Assembly: GCA_042408785.1 (NCBI GenBank)
Contig: JBHOQU010000054.1
Span: forward strand, 1-51,327
Length of the DNA stretch: 51,327 nucleotides
Reading direction: 5' to 3'
From: JAUQQI01 sp042408785
GTDB lineage: Bacteria; Chloroflexota; Dehalococcoidia; JAUQQI01
Shown piece after piece: positions 1 through 6,407 of the stretch. The position numbers were made by a program, and so were the translations under genes. How positions within the stretch are numbered: position 1 is the stretch's first letter; every line of letters begins with the position of its first letter. The notes below the pieces were generated by a model. It had not been told where the DNA came from, ran no database searches, and saw only the letters and a list, made by a program, of their open reading frames with translations.

Positions 1-197
1 TGACCATCCAGAACCGGGGCACCGTCGTCCACGACTGGGTCATTAAGGACCTCAACGTTCAGGGTTCTAAGATCCAGCCCGGGCAGTCGGCCACGGTCAG
101 GTTCACCCCCCAGCGCAGCGGGACCTTTAAGATTGAGTGCACCGAGCCCGGCCACGCCGAGGCCGGGATGGTCGGCCAGCTGACGGTTCAGGACTAG
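1..197 (+). CDS. Cupredoxin-domain protein, C-terminal part only
   Basis: The gene enters from the left edge, so only the last 64 residues are visible (frame starting at base 3, stop TAG at 195-197). They show a type-1 copper site: a His in VVHDW, then the C-terminal ligand loop CTEPGHAEAGM, which supplies Cys, His and Met with Cys-x4-His-x4-Met spacing. The sequence FTPQRSGTFKIEC is typical of plastocyanin-like and COX2-like beta sandwiches. Such proteins carry electrons outside the membrane, often to terminal oxidases or N2O reductase. Signal peptide and partner domains cannot be seen. A small blue copper protein or the end of a larger copper protein is equally possible. Confidence 0.85.
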   Translation, partial: TIQNRGTVVHDWVIKDLNVQGSKIQPGQSATVRFTPQRSGTFKIECTEPGHAEAGMVGQLTVQD

Positions 198-225
198 CCG
201 GCGCCAGCCCTCCGCCCGCAAGCAC

Positions 226-261
226 CCGGGGCAGGCCCAAAGGGCCTGCCCCGGCCTTTTT
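226..261 (+). terminator. Rho-independent terminator after the cupredoxin gene
   Basis: A perfect 13-bp stem (226-238 with 242-254) with a 3-base AAA loop is followed by CC and five T residues (257-261). It lies 29 bases after the cupredoxin stop and is oriented for + strand transcripts. The convergent lipoprotein gene ends just beyond it at 297. Confidence 0.9.
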
Positions 262-296
262 AGGCGCATGGGACCGCCCAATCCCCAGGGCCGGTT

Positions 297-1124
297 CTAC
301 GGCCAGGGCCGGGGCACCGGACTCCCCAGCCGCCGGGCAAGCTCGGCCCGATGCTCATCCAGCCAGGCCAGACACCCCGGGCAGAGTCGCCGGACCCTCT
401 CCCGGCCGTCGTCGGGCCGCCCGAGCCGAACCGCCAGGGCCGCCGCCTTGAGGGCCTGGGAGTGCTGGATAAAGCGGGCCGTCTCGGGGTCCAGCCGGCC
501 GGCCGCCGCCCCGTCTACCGCCTCCTTCAGGGCGGCCTCGGCCCGGTCCAGCTCGGCCTGAAGCCGGTCGGGGAACCTGGAGGTGCAGTCTTTAAACCGG
601 CCCGCATCCGGCCGGCACAGGACCAGGGGCAGAAAGGGGGAGGCGGCAAAGGGCAGGTCGTCGAAATAGGCCAGCCGGTCGTCCCCGCCCACCAGCTCGG
701 CCCGGCCGTCGCCGTCCAGGTCGGCCGCCTGGGCGATTCCGGCATTGCCCAGGTCGAACCCGTCCACCTGGCGGATCCCATCCGGCCGGCTTTCGAAGAC
801 CAGGTAAACGAAACAGCAGTGGGCCCCGCCGGTGTAGCCCTGAACCACGGCCTCGGCCCGGCCGTCCCCATCGGTGTCGGCGGCGTGGGCCAGGCGCCAG
901 GGCTGGATATCCGGGGGCAGGTTTTTAATCTCCGGCAGGGCGGCCCGGTGGAGGCCGTCGGTGATGACGAATCCGGACCCGCCCGCCCCCGCCTCCCGAA
1001 CGACGGCCCAGGCCGGCGGGGGAAGGGGGGTCGGGCTGGGGGCGGGCGTCGGGACCGGCCCGGCCGGGGCCGGGACCCGGCAGGCCGCCGCAAGCAGGGC
1101 TAAAACCAGAAGCCGCTTTTTCAC
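297..1124 (-). CDS. Lipoprotein with FG-GAP/VCBS-like acidic repeats
   Basis: The 275-residue product starts with a lipoprotein signal peptide (MKKRLLVLALLAAAC; lipobox LAAAC with Cys at residue 15) followed by a Pro/Ala/Thr-rich linker. Two calcium-binding-like repeats, DTDGDGRAEAVV and DLDGDGRAELVG, resemble FG-GAP/VCBS beta-propeller blades. A motif GGAHCCF lies between them; it recurs in similar uncharacterised secreted proteins, from memory. The C-terminal third is helical and charged with a CPGC pair. It is probably anchored outside the membrane and may bind metal or protein. No enzymatic function is recognised. It is divergent from the kinase operon and convergent with the cupredoxin gene. 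Confidence 0.75.
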   Translation of the reverse strand: MKKRLLVLALLAAACRVPAPAGPVPTPAPSPTPLPPPAWAVVREAGAGGSGFVITDGLHRAALPEIKNLPPDIQPWRLAHAADTDGDGRAEAVVQGYTGGAHCCFVYLVFESRPDGIRQVDGFDLGNAGIAQAADLDGDGRAELVGGDDRLAYFDDLPFAASPFLPLVLCRPDAGRFKDCTSRFPDRLQAELDRAEAALKEAVDGAAAGRLDPETARFIQHSQALKAAALAVRLGRPDDGRERVRRLCPGCLAWLDEHRAELARRLGSPVPRPWP

Positions 1125-1187
1125 CGCCGTCCCCTCCTCGGGCCGGGTCCGGGCCTGCCCGAAACAAATGAAAGTACAAACGTACCG

Positions 1188-1216
1188 TTGACTTCCCGGT
1201 GTTTCTAGCCTACTAT
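1188..1216 (+). promoter_or_regulatory. Sigma-A-type promoter for the kinase/regulator operon
   Basis: TTGACT (1188-1193) and TACTAT (1211-1216) are separated by 17 bases. A start near 1223 would give an approximately 240-base leader ahead of the kinase gene. The 11-bp repeats at 1254-1282 would then lie downstream of the start site, a position that suits repression, unless a second promoter exists. Confidence 0.6.
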
Positions 1217-1253
1217 TAAAGCGACGGTCAACCGGCAGTTCGGTGGCAAATTT

Positions 1254-1282
1254 CTTAACCTTTTCTTAACCAATTCTACACC
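1254..1282 (+). promoter_or_regulatory. Triple 11-bp direct repeat, likely response-regulator box
   Basis: CTTAACC (1254-1260), CTTAACC (1265-1271) and CTACACC (1276-1282) recur with an exact 11-bp period. This is the arrangement of Pho boxes bound by OmpR/PhoB-family regulators; the cyanobacterial Pho box also uses CTTAACC-type repeats spaced by 11. The regulator encoded just downstream (2255-3040) belongs to that family, so autoregulation is the simplest inference. A matching set lies at 3014-3042. Confidence 0.6.
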
Positions 1283-1320
1283 GTTTCGCTACCTGCCTGC
1301 CGGATGATTGGGTGGAAGGG

Positions 1321-1466
1321 TATCGGTTCAGCGGGCAGAGGCTCGAGACGCCGATAGCCGAGCGGAGCCCGGCGCCGGGGTAGAGAGGGCCGGTTCGCCG
1401 CGGGAGCTTTCCCGAGCGGAGCCAAGCGTGGGCTCGCACCTTTAATTTCGCTCGGGAGGCTCCCGA
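1321..1466 (+). promoter_or_regulatory. Structured mRNA leader that buries the kinase ribosome binding site
   Basis: TATCGG (1321-1326) can pair with CCGATA (1351-1356). Further on, 1401-1407 pairs with 1459-1465 and 1411-1418 pairs with 1449-1456. That makes a 15-bp helix interrupted only by TTT opposite AG, capped by an inner 5-bp hairpin (1419-1423 with 1431-1435). The Shine-Dalgarno GGGAGG (1454-1459) lies inside the helix, 7 bases before the ATG at 1467. A CCGAGCGGAGCC block occurs twice (around 1357 and 1411). No known riboswitch class is recognised. The remainder of the 342-base gene-free stretch 1125-1466 holds only the promoter and repeats listed separately. Confidence 0.5.
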
Positions 1467-2255
1467 ATGGTGTCGCCAACTGCCGTACCCAGAGGAGGTT
1501 TAGGCCCGACCTGCTCGGGTCGGGGTGATAATTATTATCAGCCGCCCACGGCCCTTTTCCGGGAGATTTTCATCCACGAAATCCGCACGCCCCTCACCGT
1601 CGCCCGCGTTGCCCTGGACCTTCTGCGCGGCGCCGACGCCGCCGAGGTCGGCCGGCTCGCCGCCTGGGTGGAGCAGAGCCTCGAGTGGCTCCAGCGGCTG
1701 GCCGAAAGCGTCCCGGCCTGGACCGCCCTCATCTCCGGGGAGGTTGTCCTTAACCGGCGGCTCATCACCGTCAAGGAGTGGGTCGAGCCGGCCCTGAGCC
1801 TGATTCAGCCCCTCCTGGCCTGGAAGGAGCAGCAGCTCCGGTTCATCTGCGCCGTCCCGGCCGCCCCCGTCTGGGGCGACCCCTGCTGGCTCCAGCAGGC
1901 GGTGGTCAACCTGCTCACCAACGCCGTCCGCTACGGGCCCCGGGGCGACACCATCGAGGTGGTGGTCGACTCCGGCCGGACCCGGGTGGAGGTGCGGGTC
2001 ACCGACCACGGCCCCGGCCTGACCGCCCAGGAGGTCCGGCGGCTCTTCCGGCCCTACGGCCGGGCCCGGCCCGATGCCGACGGCCGGGGGCTGGGGCTTT
2101 TTCTGGTGCGCCGGGTGGCCGAGCTCCACGGCGGCGCCGTCCGGGTGAGCAGTCGTCCCGGCGAAATCACCACCTTCACCATCACCCTCCCGGCCGCCGG
2201 CTACGAGCCCGAAAACGGCGGGACTCCCCACCTCCTAGACCACAGGAGGCCCTGA
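1467..2255 (+). CDS. Cytosolic sensor histidine kinase
   Basis: The 262-residue product consists almost only of a kinase core. The HisKA H-box is FIHEIRTPLT (phospho-acceptor His 37), the N-box is NLLTNAVRYG, the G1 box DHGPGL and the G2 box GRGLGLFLV. There is no membrane segment and no recognisable sensor domain, so it probably responds to a cytosolic partner. The ATG at 1467 is chosen because GGGAGG lies 7 bases upstream and no later in-frame start precedes the H-box. The stop overlaps the ATG of the response regulator (TGATG), so the two are translationally coupled. It would phosphorylate the adjacent OmpR-type regulator. Confidence 0.9.
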   Translation: MVSPTAVPRGGLGPTCSGRGDNYYQPPTALFREIFIHEIRTPLTVARVALDLLRGADAAEVGRLAAWVEQSLEWLQRLAESVPAWTALISGEVVLNRRLITVKEWVEPALSLIQPLLAWKEQQLRFICAVPAAPVWGDPCWLQQAVVNLLTNAVRYGPRGDTIEVVVDSGRTRVEVRVTDHGPGLTAQEVRRLFRPYGRARPDADGRGLGLFLVRRVAELHGGAVRVSSRPGEITTFTITLPAAGYEPENGGTPHLLDHRRP

Positions 2256-3040
2256 TGCTGGTGCTCATCGTCGACAACCAGGTCGATTTCCTGGACATCA
2301 CCTCGTACGCCCTCCGCCGGGAGGGCTTTGACGTTATTACGGCCATGACCGGGGAGCAGGCCCTGCGCCTGTGGAAGAAGAACCGCCCTGATGTGGTTCT
2401 GCTGGACATCAAGATGCCCCGGATGGACGGCTTCACGGTGCTCCGGCGGATCCGGGAGGAGGGCGACACCCCGGTCATCCTGGTGACCGCGATGGACGAC
2501 GAAGAACACCTGGCCCGGGGGTTTGCCCTGGGGGCCGACGACTACATCGTCAAGCCCTTCAGCTACCGGGAGCTGGCCTGGCGGATCCGGGCGGTGGCCC
2601 GGCGGGCCGGCCGGGCCGACGCCGAGGAGCTGACCCGCCAGCTCCAGGTCGGGGACGCCACCCTCGACCTGGACTCCCACCAGCTCCGGCGGGGGGATGC
2701 GGTGGTGAGCCTGACGCCCACCGAATTCAGGCTCCTGCACATCCTGGCGGTGAACGCCGGGCGGGTGGTGCCTTCGGGCCGGCTGGTCGAGTACGCCTGC
2801 GGCTACGAGGCCGACGAGCGCCAGCTTTTAAAGACCCACATAAGCCACCTGCGGCGCAAGGTGGCCCAGGTGACCGACCGGGTGGCCATCGAGAGCGTAA
2901 ACCGCACCGGCTACCGGCTGGTGGTGAAGGCGGAGCAGGCCGGGGCCGAGCCGGCCCTGCGGGCGGTGGGACGGTACGAAAGTATGGCCCCCCGGCGGGT
3001 GTCTAAACCGAAAGTTAACCGTTCATCCACCAAATGTTAA
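2255..3040 (+). CDS. OmpR/PhoB-family response regulator
   Basis: The 261-residue product has a receiver domain (residues 1-115) with phospho-acceptor Asp 51 in LLDIKMP, conserved Thr 78 and Lys 100 (VKPF). A winged-helix DNA-binding domain (about 130-235) has LTPTEFRLL and the closing signature NRTGYRLV. The usual acidic pair near the N-terminus reads Asp7-Asn8 (VDNQ), so one metal-binding acid is replaced. About 30 basic residues trail the domain. The ATG overlaps the kinase stop and follows ACAGGAGG. The direct repeats before the operon and at the end of this gene are plausible binding sites, linking it to the downstream pilus genes. Confidence 0.93.
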   Translation: MLVLIVDNQVDFLDITSYALRREGFDVITAMTGEQALRLWKKNRPDVVLLDIKMPRMDGFTVLRRIREEGDTPVILVTAMDDEEHLARGFALGADDYIVKPFSYRELAWRIRAVARRAGRADAEELTRQLQVGDATLDLDSHQLRRGDAVVSLTPTEFRLLHILAVNAGRVVPSGRLVEYACGYEADERQLLKTHISHLRRKVAQVTDRVAIESVNRTGYRLVVKAEQAGAEPALRAVGRYESMAPRRVSKPKVNRSSTKC

Positions 3041-3042
3041 CC
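3014..3042 (+). promoter_or_regulatory. Second triple 11-bp repeat, upstream of the pilus operon
   Basis: GTTAACC (3014-3020), ATCCACC (3025-3031) and GTTAACC (3036-3042) are spaced by exactly 11 bp; the middle copy is weaker (4 of 7). The box overlaps the last codons of the response regulator and precedes the pilin leader. It resembles the set at 1254-1282 (core TTAACC), suggesting the same regulator acts on the pilus operon. Confidence 0.5.
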
Positions 3043-3258
3043 GCATGGGTTTAGGATTTACAGTGAGAAGACTGGGAATCGGCCGGGCGCCGGCCGGCGC
3101 AGTTTCCCGAAGGGGGTGATGGCAGGACCAGGAAGGATATAAGCCCATTTCCACGCCGAAGCGGCCGGCGGGGCGCCTGAGTCCACGGCGTCCCCCAGAA
3201 GCGTGAGCGGAGCGCCGGAACGGAAAACCCAAAAAATCTAAGGGAGGTTTGTTAACCC
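3043..3258 (+). promoter_or_regulatory. Structured leader of the first pilin gene
   Basis: This 216-base gap holds no ORF of note. GGGAA (3074-3078) can close on TTCCC (3104-3108), enclosing a perfect 7-bp GC hairpin with a 3-base loop (3080-3086 with 3090-3096). A second GC-rich segment (3155-3220) could also fold. It ends in a strong Shine-Dalgarno, AAGGGAGG (about 3240-3247), ahead of the ATG at 3259. I could not match it to the c-di-GMP-I consensus or any other riboswitch class. Confidence 0.4.
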
Positions 3259-3465
3259 ATGGCTCATCTTTACTGGTACCTCCGGGCTCTGCTCGGGACC
3301 CTGCTTTCTGACGACCGCGCCCAGGACACCGTAGAGTACCTGCTCATCATCGGGGCCGTCAGCGTTGCAATCATCGCTGCAATGGCGCTAGCTTTCCCGG
3401 GTAACCTTGTAAATGCCGTGTGCAGCGCCATTAACGGCGTATTTTCGAAGTTCAGCTGCAGCTAG
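3259..3465 (+). CDS. flp: Flp-type (type IVb) prepilin 1
   Basis: The 68-residue product is a classic Flp/Fap pilin. A short basic leader ends at Ala, followed by QDTVEYLLIIGA with Glu at +5 and Tyr at +6 after the predicted cleavage A|Q. A single hydrophobic helix and a short C-terminal tail with two Cys (VCSAIN and the final FSCS) follow. It would be processed by the peptidase encoded at 13455 and assembled into the Tad pilus. Being first in the operon and followed by an intercistronic hairpin, it is probably the major subunit. Confidence 0.92.
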   Translation: MAHLYWYLRALLGTLLSDDRAQDTVEYLLIIGAVSVAIIAAMALAFPGNLVNAVCSAINGVFSKFSCS

Positions 3466-3472
3466 GGATGCC

Positions 3473-3506
3473 GGGTCCGGGCGGGGGCAGAACCCCGTCC
3501 GGACCC
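3473..3506 (+). other. Intercistronic stem-loop between the two pilin genes
   Basis: A 14-bp stem (3473-3486 with 3493-3506, containing one G-U wobble) with a 6-base loop lies 8 bases after the first pilin stop. No T-tract follows, so it is probably an mRNA stability or attenuation element that raises pilin 1 over downstream genes rather than a full terminator. Confidence 0.6.
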
Positions 3507-3528
3507 GACACCGGCCGGGAAAGTTAGT

Positions 3529-3762
3529 GTGGTTAACTTTATCCGCGGTCTTTTCAAGGACCAGCTCGCTCAGAACACCATCGAGTATCTGCTCGTGCTG
3601 GGCGTGCTCGTGGTCGGTCTGGTCGGCGTCCTGCTTACCGGATTCCCCGGCATCCTCCACCAGGTACTCGGCCTTATATGTCCTGCCGTCGACACGGCCG
3701 CCGGATATCCTCCGGCCCCTTCGGCCGTAGGCAGCTGTATCGCGGGAGGGCCCCGGCCGTGA
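3529..3762 (+). CDS. Flp-type prepilin 2
   Basis: The 77-residue product is a second Flp-like prepilin. Its predicted cleavage A|QNTIEYLLVLG keeps Glu at +5 and Tyr at +6, followed by one hydrophobic helix. The C-terminal tail is longer than in pilin 1, rich in Pro and Gly, with two Cys (ICPAVD, GSCIAG). It starts with GTG at 3529. Its stop overlaps the GTG start of tadE by three bases. It may be a minor or alternative pilin. Confidence 0.85.
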   Translation: MVNFIRGLFKDQLAQNTIEYLLVLGVLVVGLVGVLLTGFPGILHQVLGLICPAVDTAAGYPPAPSAVGSCIAGGPRP

Positions 3763-4211
3763 AACGGTCACGGCGGGAGGGCCAGGCGGCTTTGGAGTTT
3801 CTCCTGATACTGCCCCTGTTTCTGCTATTCCTGGCCATCCTCGTCGACTTCGGACTGTTCATGTACCAGTGGGTATCTGTTACCAATGCGGTCCGGGAGG
3901 GCGCCCGGTTTGGGGCCGTGAACTGCCGGACGGGACGGTGCGATCCCAACACCATTGCCCAGGTCGTGGTTAGCCGCTCGGGCGGGGTCATTCAGAGTGT
4001 TGCTGAGGTTAGCATCGGATGGGTGGACAACAACGGCAACGGCCGCAACTACGACCGGGGCGACTCGGTCGTCGTCCGGGCCCGCCATCCTTACAGCTTC
4101 CTCTTCGTTCCCGGGGTGACCTGGGATGCCTACTCCTGCGCCGACATGCGCCTGGAGCAGATGGACGACAACACCGGACTGCCTGAGGGCAGGCCGTGCA
4201 CGGAGGGTTAG
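3759..4211 (+). CDS. tadE: TadE-family pseudopilin
   Basis: The 150-residue product is of TadE type: a basic N-terminus (KRSRREG), predicted cleavage G|QAALEFLLIL with Glu at +5, one transmembrane helix, then an extracytoplasmic domain with four Cys in the second half. GTG at 3759 is preferred over an earlier in-frame ATG because GGGAGGG (3744-3750) lies directly upstream and the TadE core begins there. TadE proteins are minor pilins processed by the prepilin peptidase and needed for Flp fibre assembly. Confidence 0.88.
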   Translation: MKRSRREGQAALEFLLILPLFLLFLAILVDFGLFMYQWVSVTNAVREGARFGAVNCRTGRCDPNTIAQVVVSRSGGVIQSVAEVSIGWVDNNGNGRNYDRGDSVVVRARHPYSFLFVPGVTWDAYSCADMRLEQMDDNTGLPEGRPCTEG

Positions 4212-4213
4212 TT

Positions 4214-5533
4214 ATGAGGGGCACAAGGCGGTCAGACCTGAGGGATCCCCGGGCCGGCGAGCGGGGCCAGAGCGCCATCGCCTTCATCATCCTGATCCTG
4301 GTAATCTTCATGCTCTTTACCCTGGCCTTCGACGTGGGGCTGGCGGCCTTCGACCACCGCTGGGCCCAGAACCAGGCCGAAGCCGCCGCCCTGGCGGGCG
4401 CCCTTCAGCTCCCCAGCGACCAGGATGGGCCGGCCAGGGACGCCGCGATCCAGAGCCTCCAGCGAAACGGGGCCCTCGACGGCCTGACCTATAACCAGGT
4501 GGACATCTGGGTGGGCTACTCGGACGCCGGCGGGTTCCATCCCGGTGAGAGGAACCTGCTGGGCAAGTACGACTCGGTCCGGGTCCGCCTGCGGCGCACC
4601 GCGCCGGCGTTCTTCGCCCGGCTTTTCGAGTTCGGCTCCATCAGCGTCGACTCCATCTTGGTGAGTGCCTCGGCCACCGCCAAGGCCGGGTCCGCCGGCG
4701 CGGCCGACCGGGTCATGCCCTGGGGCATAGTGCCCCCATGCAACGACCCGAACAGGTGCACCCGGAGCAGTGCCTACGACCTCAACCAAAATAAGCTTTA
4801 CAGCCTTATGTGCTCCAACCCCGGCTGCACGGACTGGACCAACGCTCCCGGCAACCTCGGGGCCCTTCGAGTCTGCTCCAACCGGAGTGGGAAAGGCGGC
4901 GGCACAGACCAGTATCGCGACTGCATAACCCTTGATGCAGACCCCTTAGGCATCACCTTCGAGGAGGGGCAGACGGTGGTGGCCGACAAACCCGGCAACA
5001 TGGGCCGCAATACCAATGATGCCCTCACCCAATTCGTGACCGCTCAAAGCGGCGGCTACGACAGCCCTGCTTCCGGCTTTCCGTGCGACGTGATGGCTAC
5101 CCCCGACTCCCAGGGGATGGACGGAGATATGCTGCAAGTGGCCATACAAAAGGCTAAAAGTGACAACTGCAAGCATCGTGCGGTCCTGATTCCCATCGTT
5201 AACAACTTCTACCCGGGCAGCAGTAATCCGTCGACAATTTTAGGTCTGGCGACCTACTACATAGCGGGTTGGGACCGCACGGGGGGAAATTGGGGTGATG
5301 CCGGTAACTTCCGTGTAAAAGATAAGGATGGTAAGGTCATCAGTGAAACCGGGTGCGTAAGTTCACCTCCAAAACCGCCCAAAGGAGGGAGCGTCGAGTT
5401 GATATGGTCCTGCGGTCTAGTGTGGGGCTACTTCATCCCCGAGTACCCCCTATTGGATCCGGTGTTTGCCCTGCAGAAGATTTCTGACCAGTACAACCCG
5501 CTTGCGCCGATTCTGGTGGCGCTGGTCGATTAA
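4214..5533 (+). CDS. TadG-like pilus protein with large Cys-rich exterior
   Basis: The 439-residue product starts at ATG 4214 behind CGGAGGG. Its N-terminus (GERGQSAIAFIILILVIF) matches the TadE/TadG-like N-terminal helix, but position +5 is Ala instead of Glu, so cleavage may differ. The region up to about residue 160 resembles the TadG/RcpC-associated 'Tad domain' segment (QNQAEAAALAGALQLP). The remainder (about 165-439) is extracellular, contains many Cys (PPCNDPNRC, MCSNPGC) and is not recognised. From about 4750 the DNA is visibly less GC-rich than its neighbours (AAA, GAT and GTA codons), hinting at a faster-evolving or acquired surface domain. Confidence 0.75.
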   Translation: MRGTRRSDLRDPRAGERGQSAIAFIILILVIFMLFTLAFDVGLAAFDHRWAQNQAEAAALAGALQLPSDQDGPARDAAIQSLQRNGALDGLTYNQVDIWVGYSDAGGFHPGERNLLGKYDSVRVRLRRTAPAFFARLFEFGSISVDSILVSASATAKAGSAGAADRVMPWGIVPPCNDPNRCTRSSAYDLNQNKLYSLMCSNPGCTDWTNAPGNLGALRVCSNRSGKGGGTDQYRDCITLDADPLGITFEEGQTVVADKPGNMGRNTNDALTQFVTAQSGGYDSPASGFPCDVMATPDSQGMDGDMLQVAIQKAKSDNCKHRAVLIPIVNNFYPGSSNPSTILGLATYYIAGWDRTGGNWGDAGNFRVKDKDGKVISETGCVSSPPKPPKGGSVELIWSCGLVWGYFIPEYPLLDPVFALQKISDQYNPLAPILVALVD

Positions 5534-5555
5534 TCCCTTAAGGAGGTAGAGGGCT

Positions 5556-6392
5556 ATGCAGACAACGACATCGACGCCGCGAAGGGGAGCGAGCCGGTTC
5601 GTCCTGCTTCTGGCCGTCCTGCTCGGCCTGGCGGCGGCCGTCCTGGTCGTCCTGTTCCTCAGGAGCGTGGAGGCCCGCCGGCCGGCGCAGGTCCCCATGG
5701 TCGGGGTCGTGGTCGCCCGGGAAGACATCCCCGCCGGCCAGAAGATCACCCCGGCCATGGTCGAGGTAAAGCAGGTGCCCGAAAACGCCCTGGTGGAGGG
5801 GGCCGTCACCTCCGTCGACCAGGCCGTAGGCCAAACGCTCCGCTACCCGGTAGCCAGGGGCGAGCAGCTAAGCTCTGCCCGGCTGGTGGCCCCGCCCAGG
5901 GTTCAGGCCATCTCCTTTCAGATCCCGCCGGGGAAACGGGCCTTCACCATCCCGGTCAACGTCACCGAAAGCCCAGCGGCCCTGATTGCCCCCGGCGACT
6001 TCGTCGACGTCATCGCCGTGATGCGGTTTAAGGACCTCAACCTTCAGCCGCCTCCGCCCCAGGCCCGCCCGGCCAACCTCTCGGACGACGAGCTTCTGGC
6101 CGCCGTAACCGTCCTGCAGAACGTCCAGGTCCTTTCGGTCCAGCGGGCCTACGTCGACAACGGCGTCCCCTACGACCCGTCGGTTCGGGGCAACCCGCCC
6201 CGGGACGCCAACATAAACTTCATAACCCTGGCCGTCACCCCGGAGCAGGCCCAGGCCCTCGCCCTGGTTCGCCAGCAGGCCAAGGAGCTTACCCTGGCCC
6301 TGCGGCCCTTCGGCGACCTGGAGCCCAGGCCCCTCGGGCCCATCGCCTGGCCGCTCCGGCTGGATGACCCGGCCCTGGCGTCGAAGCCGTAA
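5556..6392 (+). CDS. cpaB: CpaB/RcpC pilus assembly protein
   Basis: The 278-residue product has one N-terminal transmembrane helix (about residues 14-37), a SAF domain (about 46-110, starting VGVVVAREDIPAGQ) and a C-terminal RcpC-type domain (about 120-265) with LIAPGDFVDVIAV. CpaB/RcpC proteins sit on the outer face of the membrane in Tad systems; in diderms they act with the secretin, which is absent here. AAGGAGG (5539-5545) precedes the ATG. Its C-terminal half is duplicated in the next gene, with stretches of identical DNA. Confidence 0.9.
   Translation: MQTTTSTPRRGASRFVLLLAVLLGLAAAVLVVLFLRSVEARRPAQVPMVGVVVAREDIPAGQKITPAMVEVKQVPENALVEGAVTSVDQAVGQTLRYPVARGEQLSSARLVAPPRVQAISFQIPPGKRAFTIPVNVTESPAALIAPGDFVDVIAVMRFKDLNLQPPPPQARPANLSDDELLAAVTVLQNVQVLSVQRAYVDNGVPYDPSVRGNPPRDANINFITLAVTPEQAQALALVRQQAKELTLALRPFGDLEPRPLGPIAWPLRLDDPALASKP
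5904..6390 (+). repeat. RcpC-domain coding repeat, second copy at 6882-7416
   Basis: The DNA encoding the RcpC domain of CpaB recurs in the next gene. Identical runs of 38 bases (5988-6025 and 6966-7003) and 35 bases (6186-6220 and 7212-7246) are visible. The offset changes from 978 to 1026 between these runs, so about 48 bases were gained in the middle of the second copy. It is a tandem, moderately recent duplication. Confidence 0.9.
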
Positions 6393-6407
6393 GGGAGGGC
6401 AGCGGCC

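Noticed and set aside
1778..2254. N-terminal extension of the response regulator
   Set aside because: The open frame upstream of 2255 is an Arg/Pro/Gly-rich shadow of the kinase gene; the receiver domain starts exactly at ATG 2255 behind a ribosome binding site.
3043..3258. c-di-GMP-I riboswitch before the pilin
   Set aside because: Segments such as ACGCCGAAGC faintly recall the class, but the conserved GACGCAAAGCC and tetraloop-receptor parts are missing.
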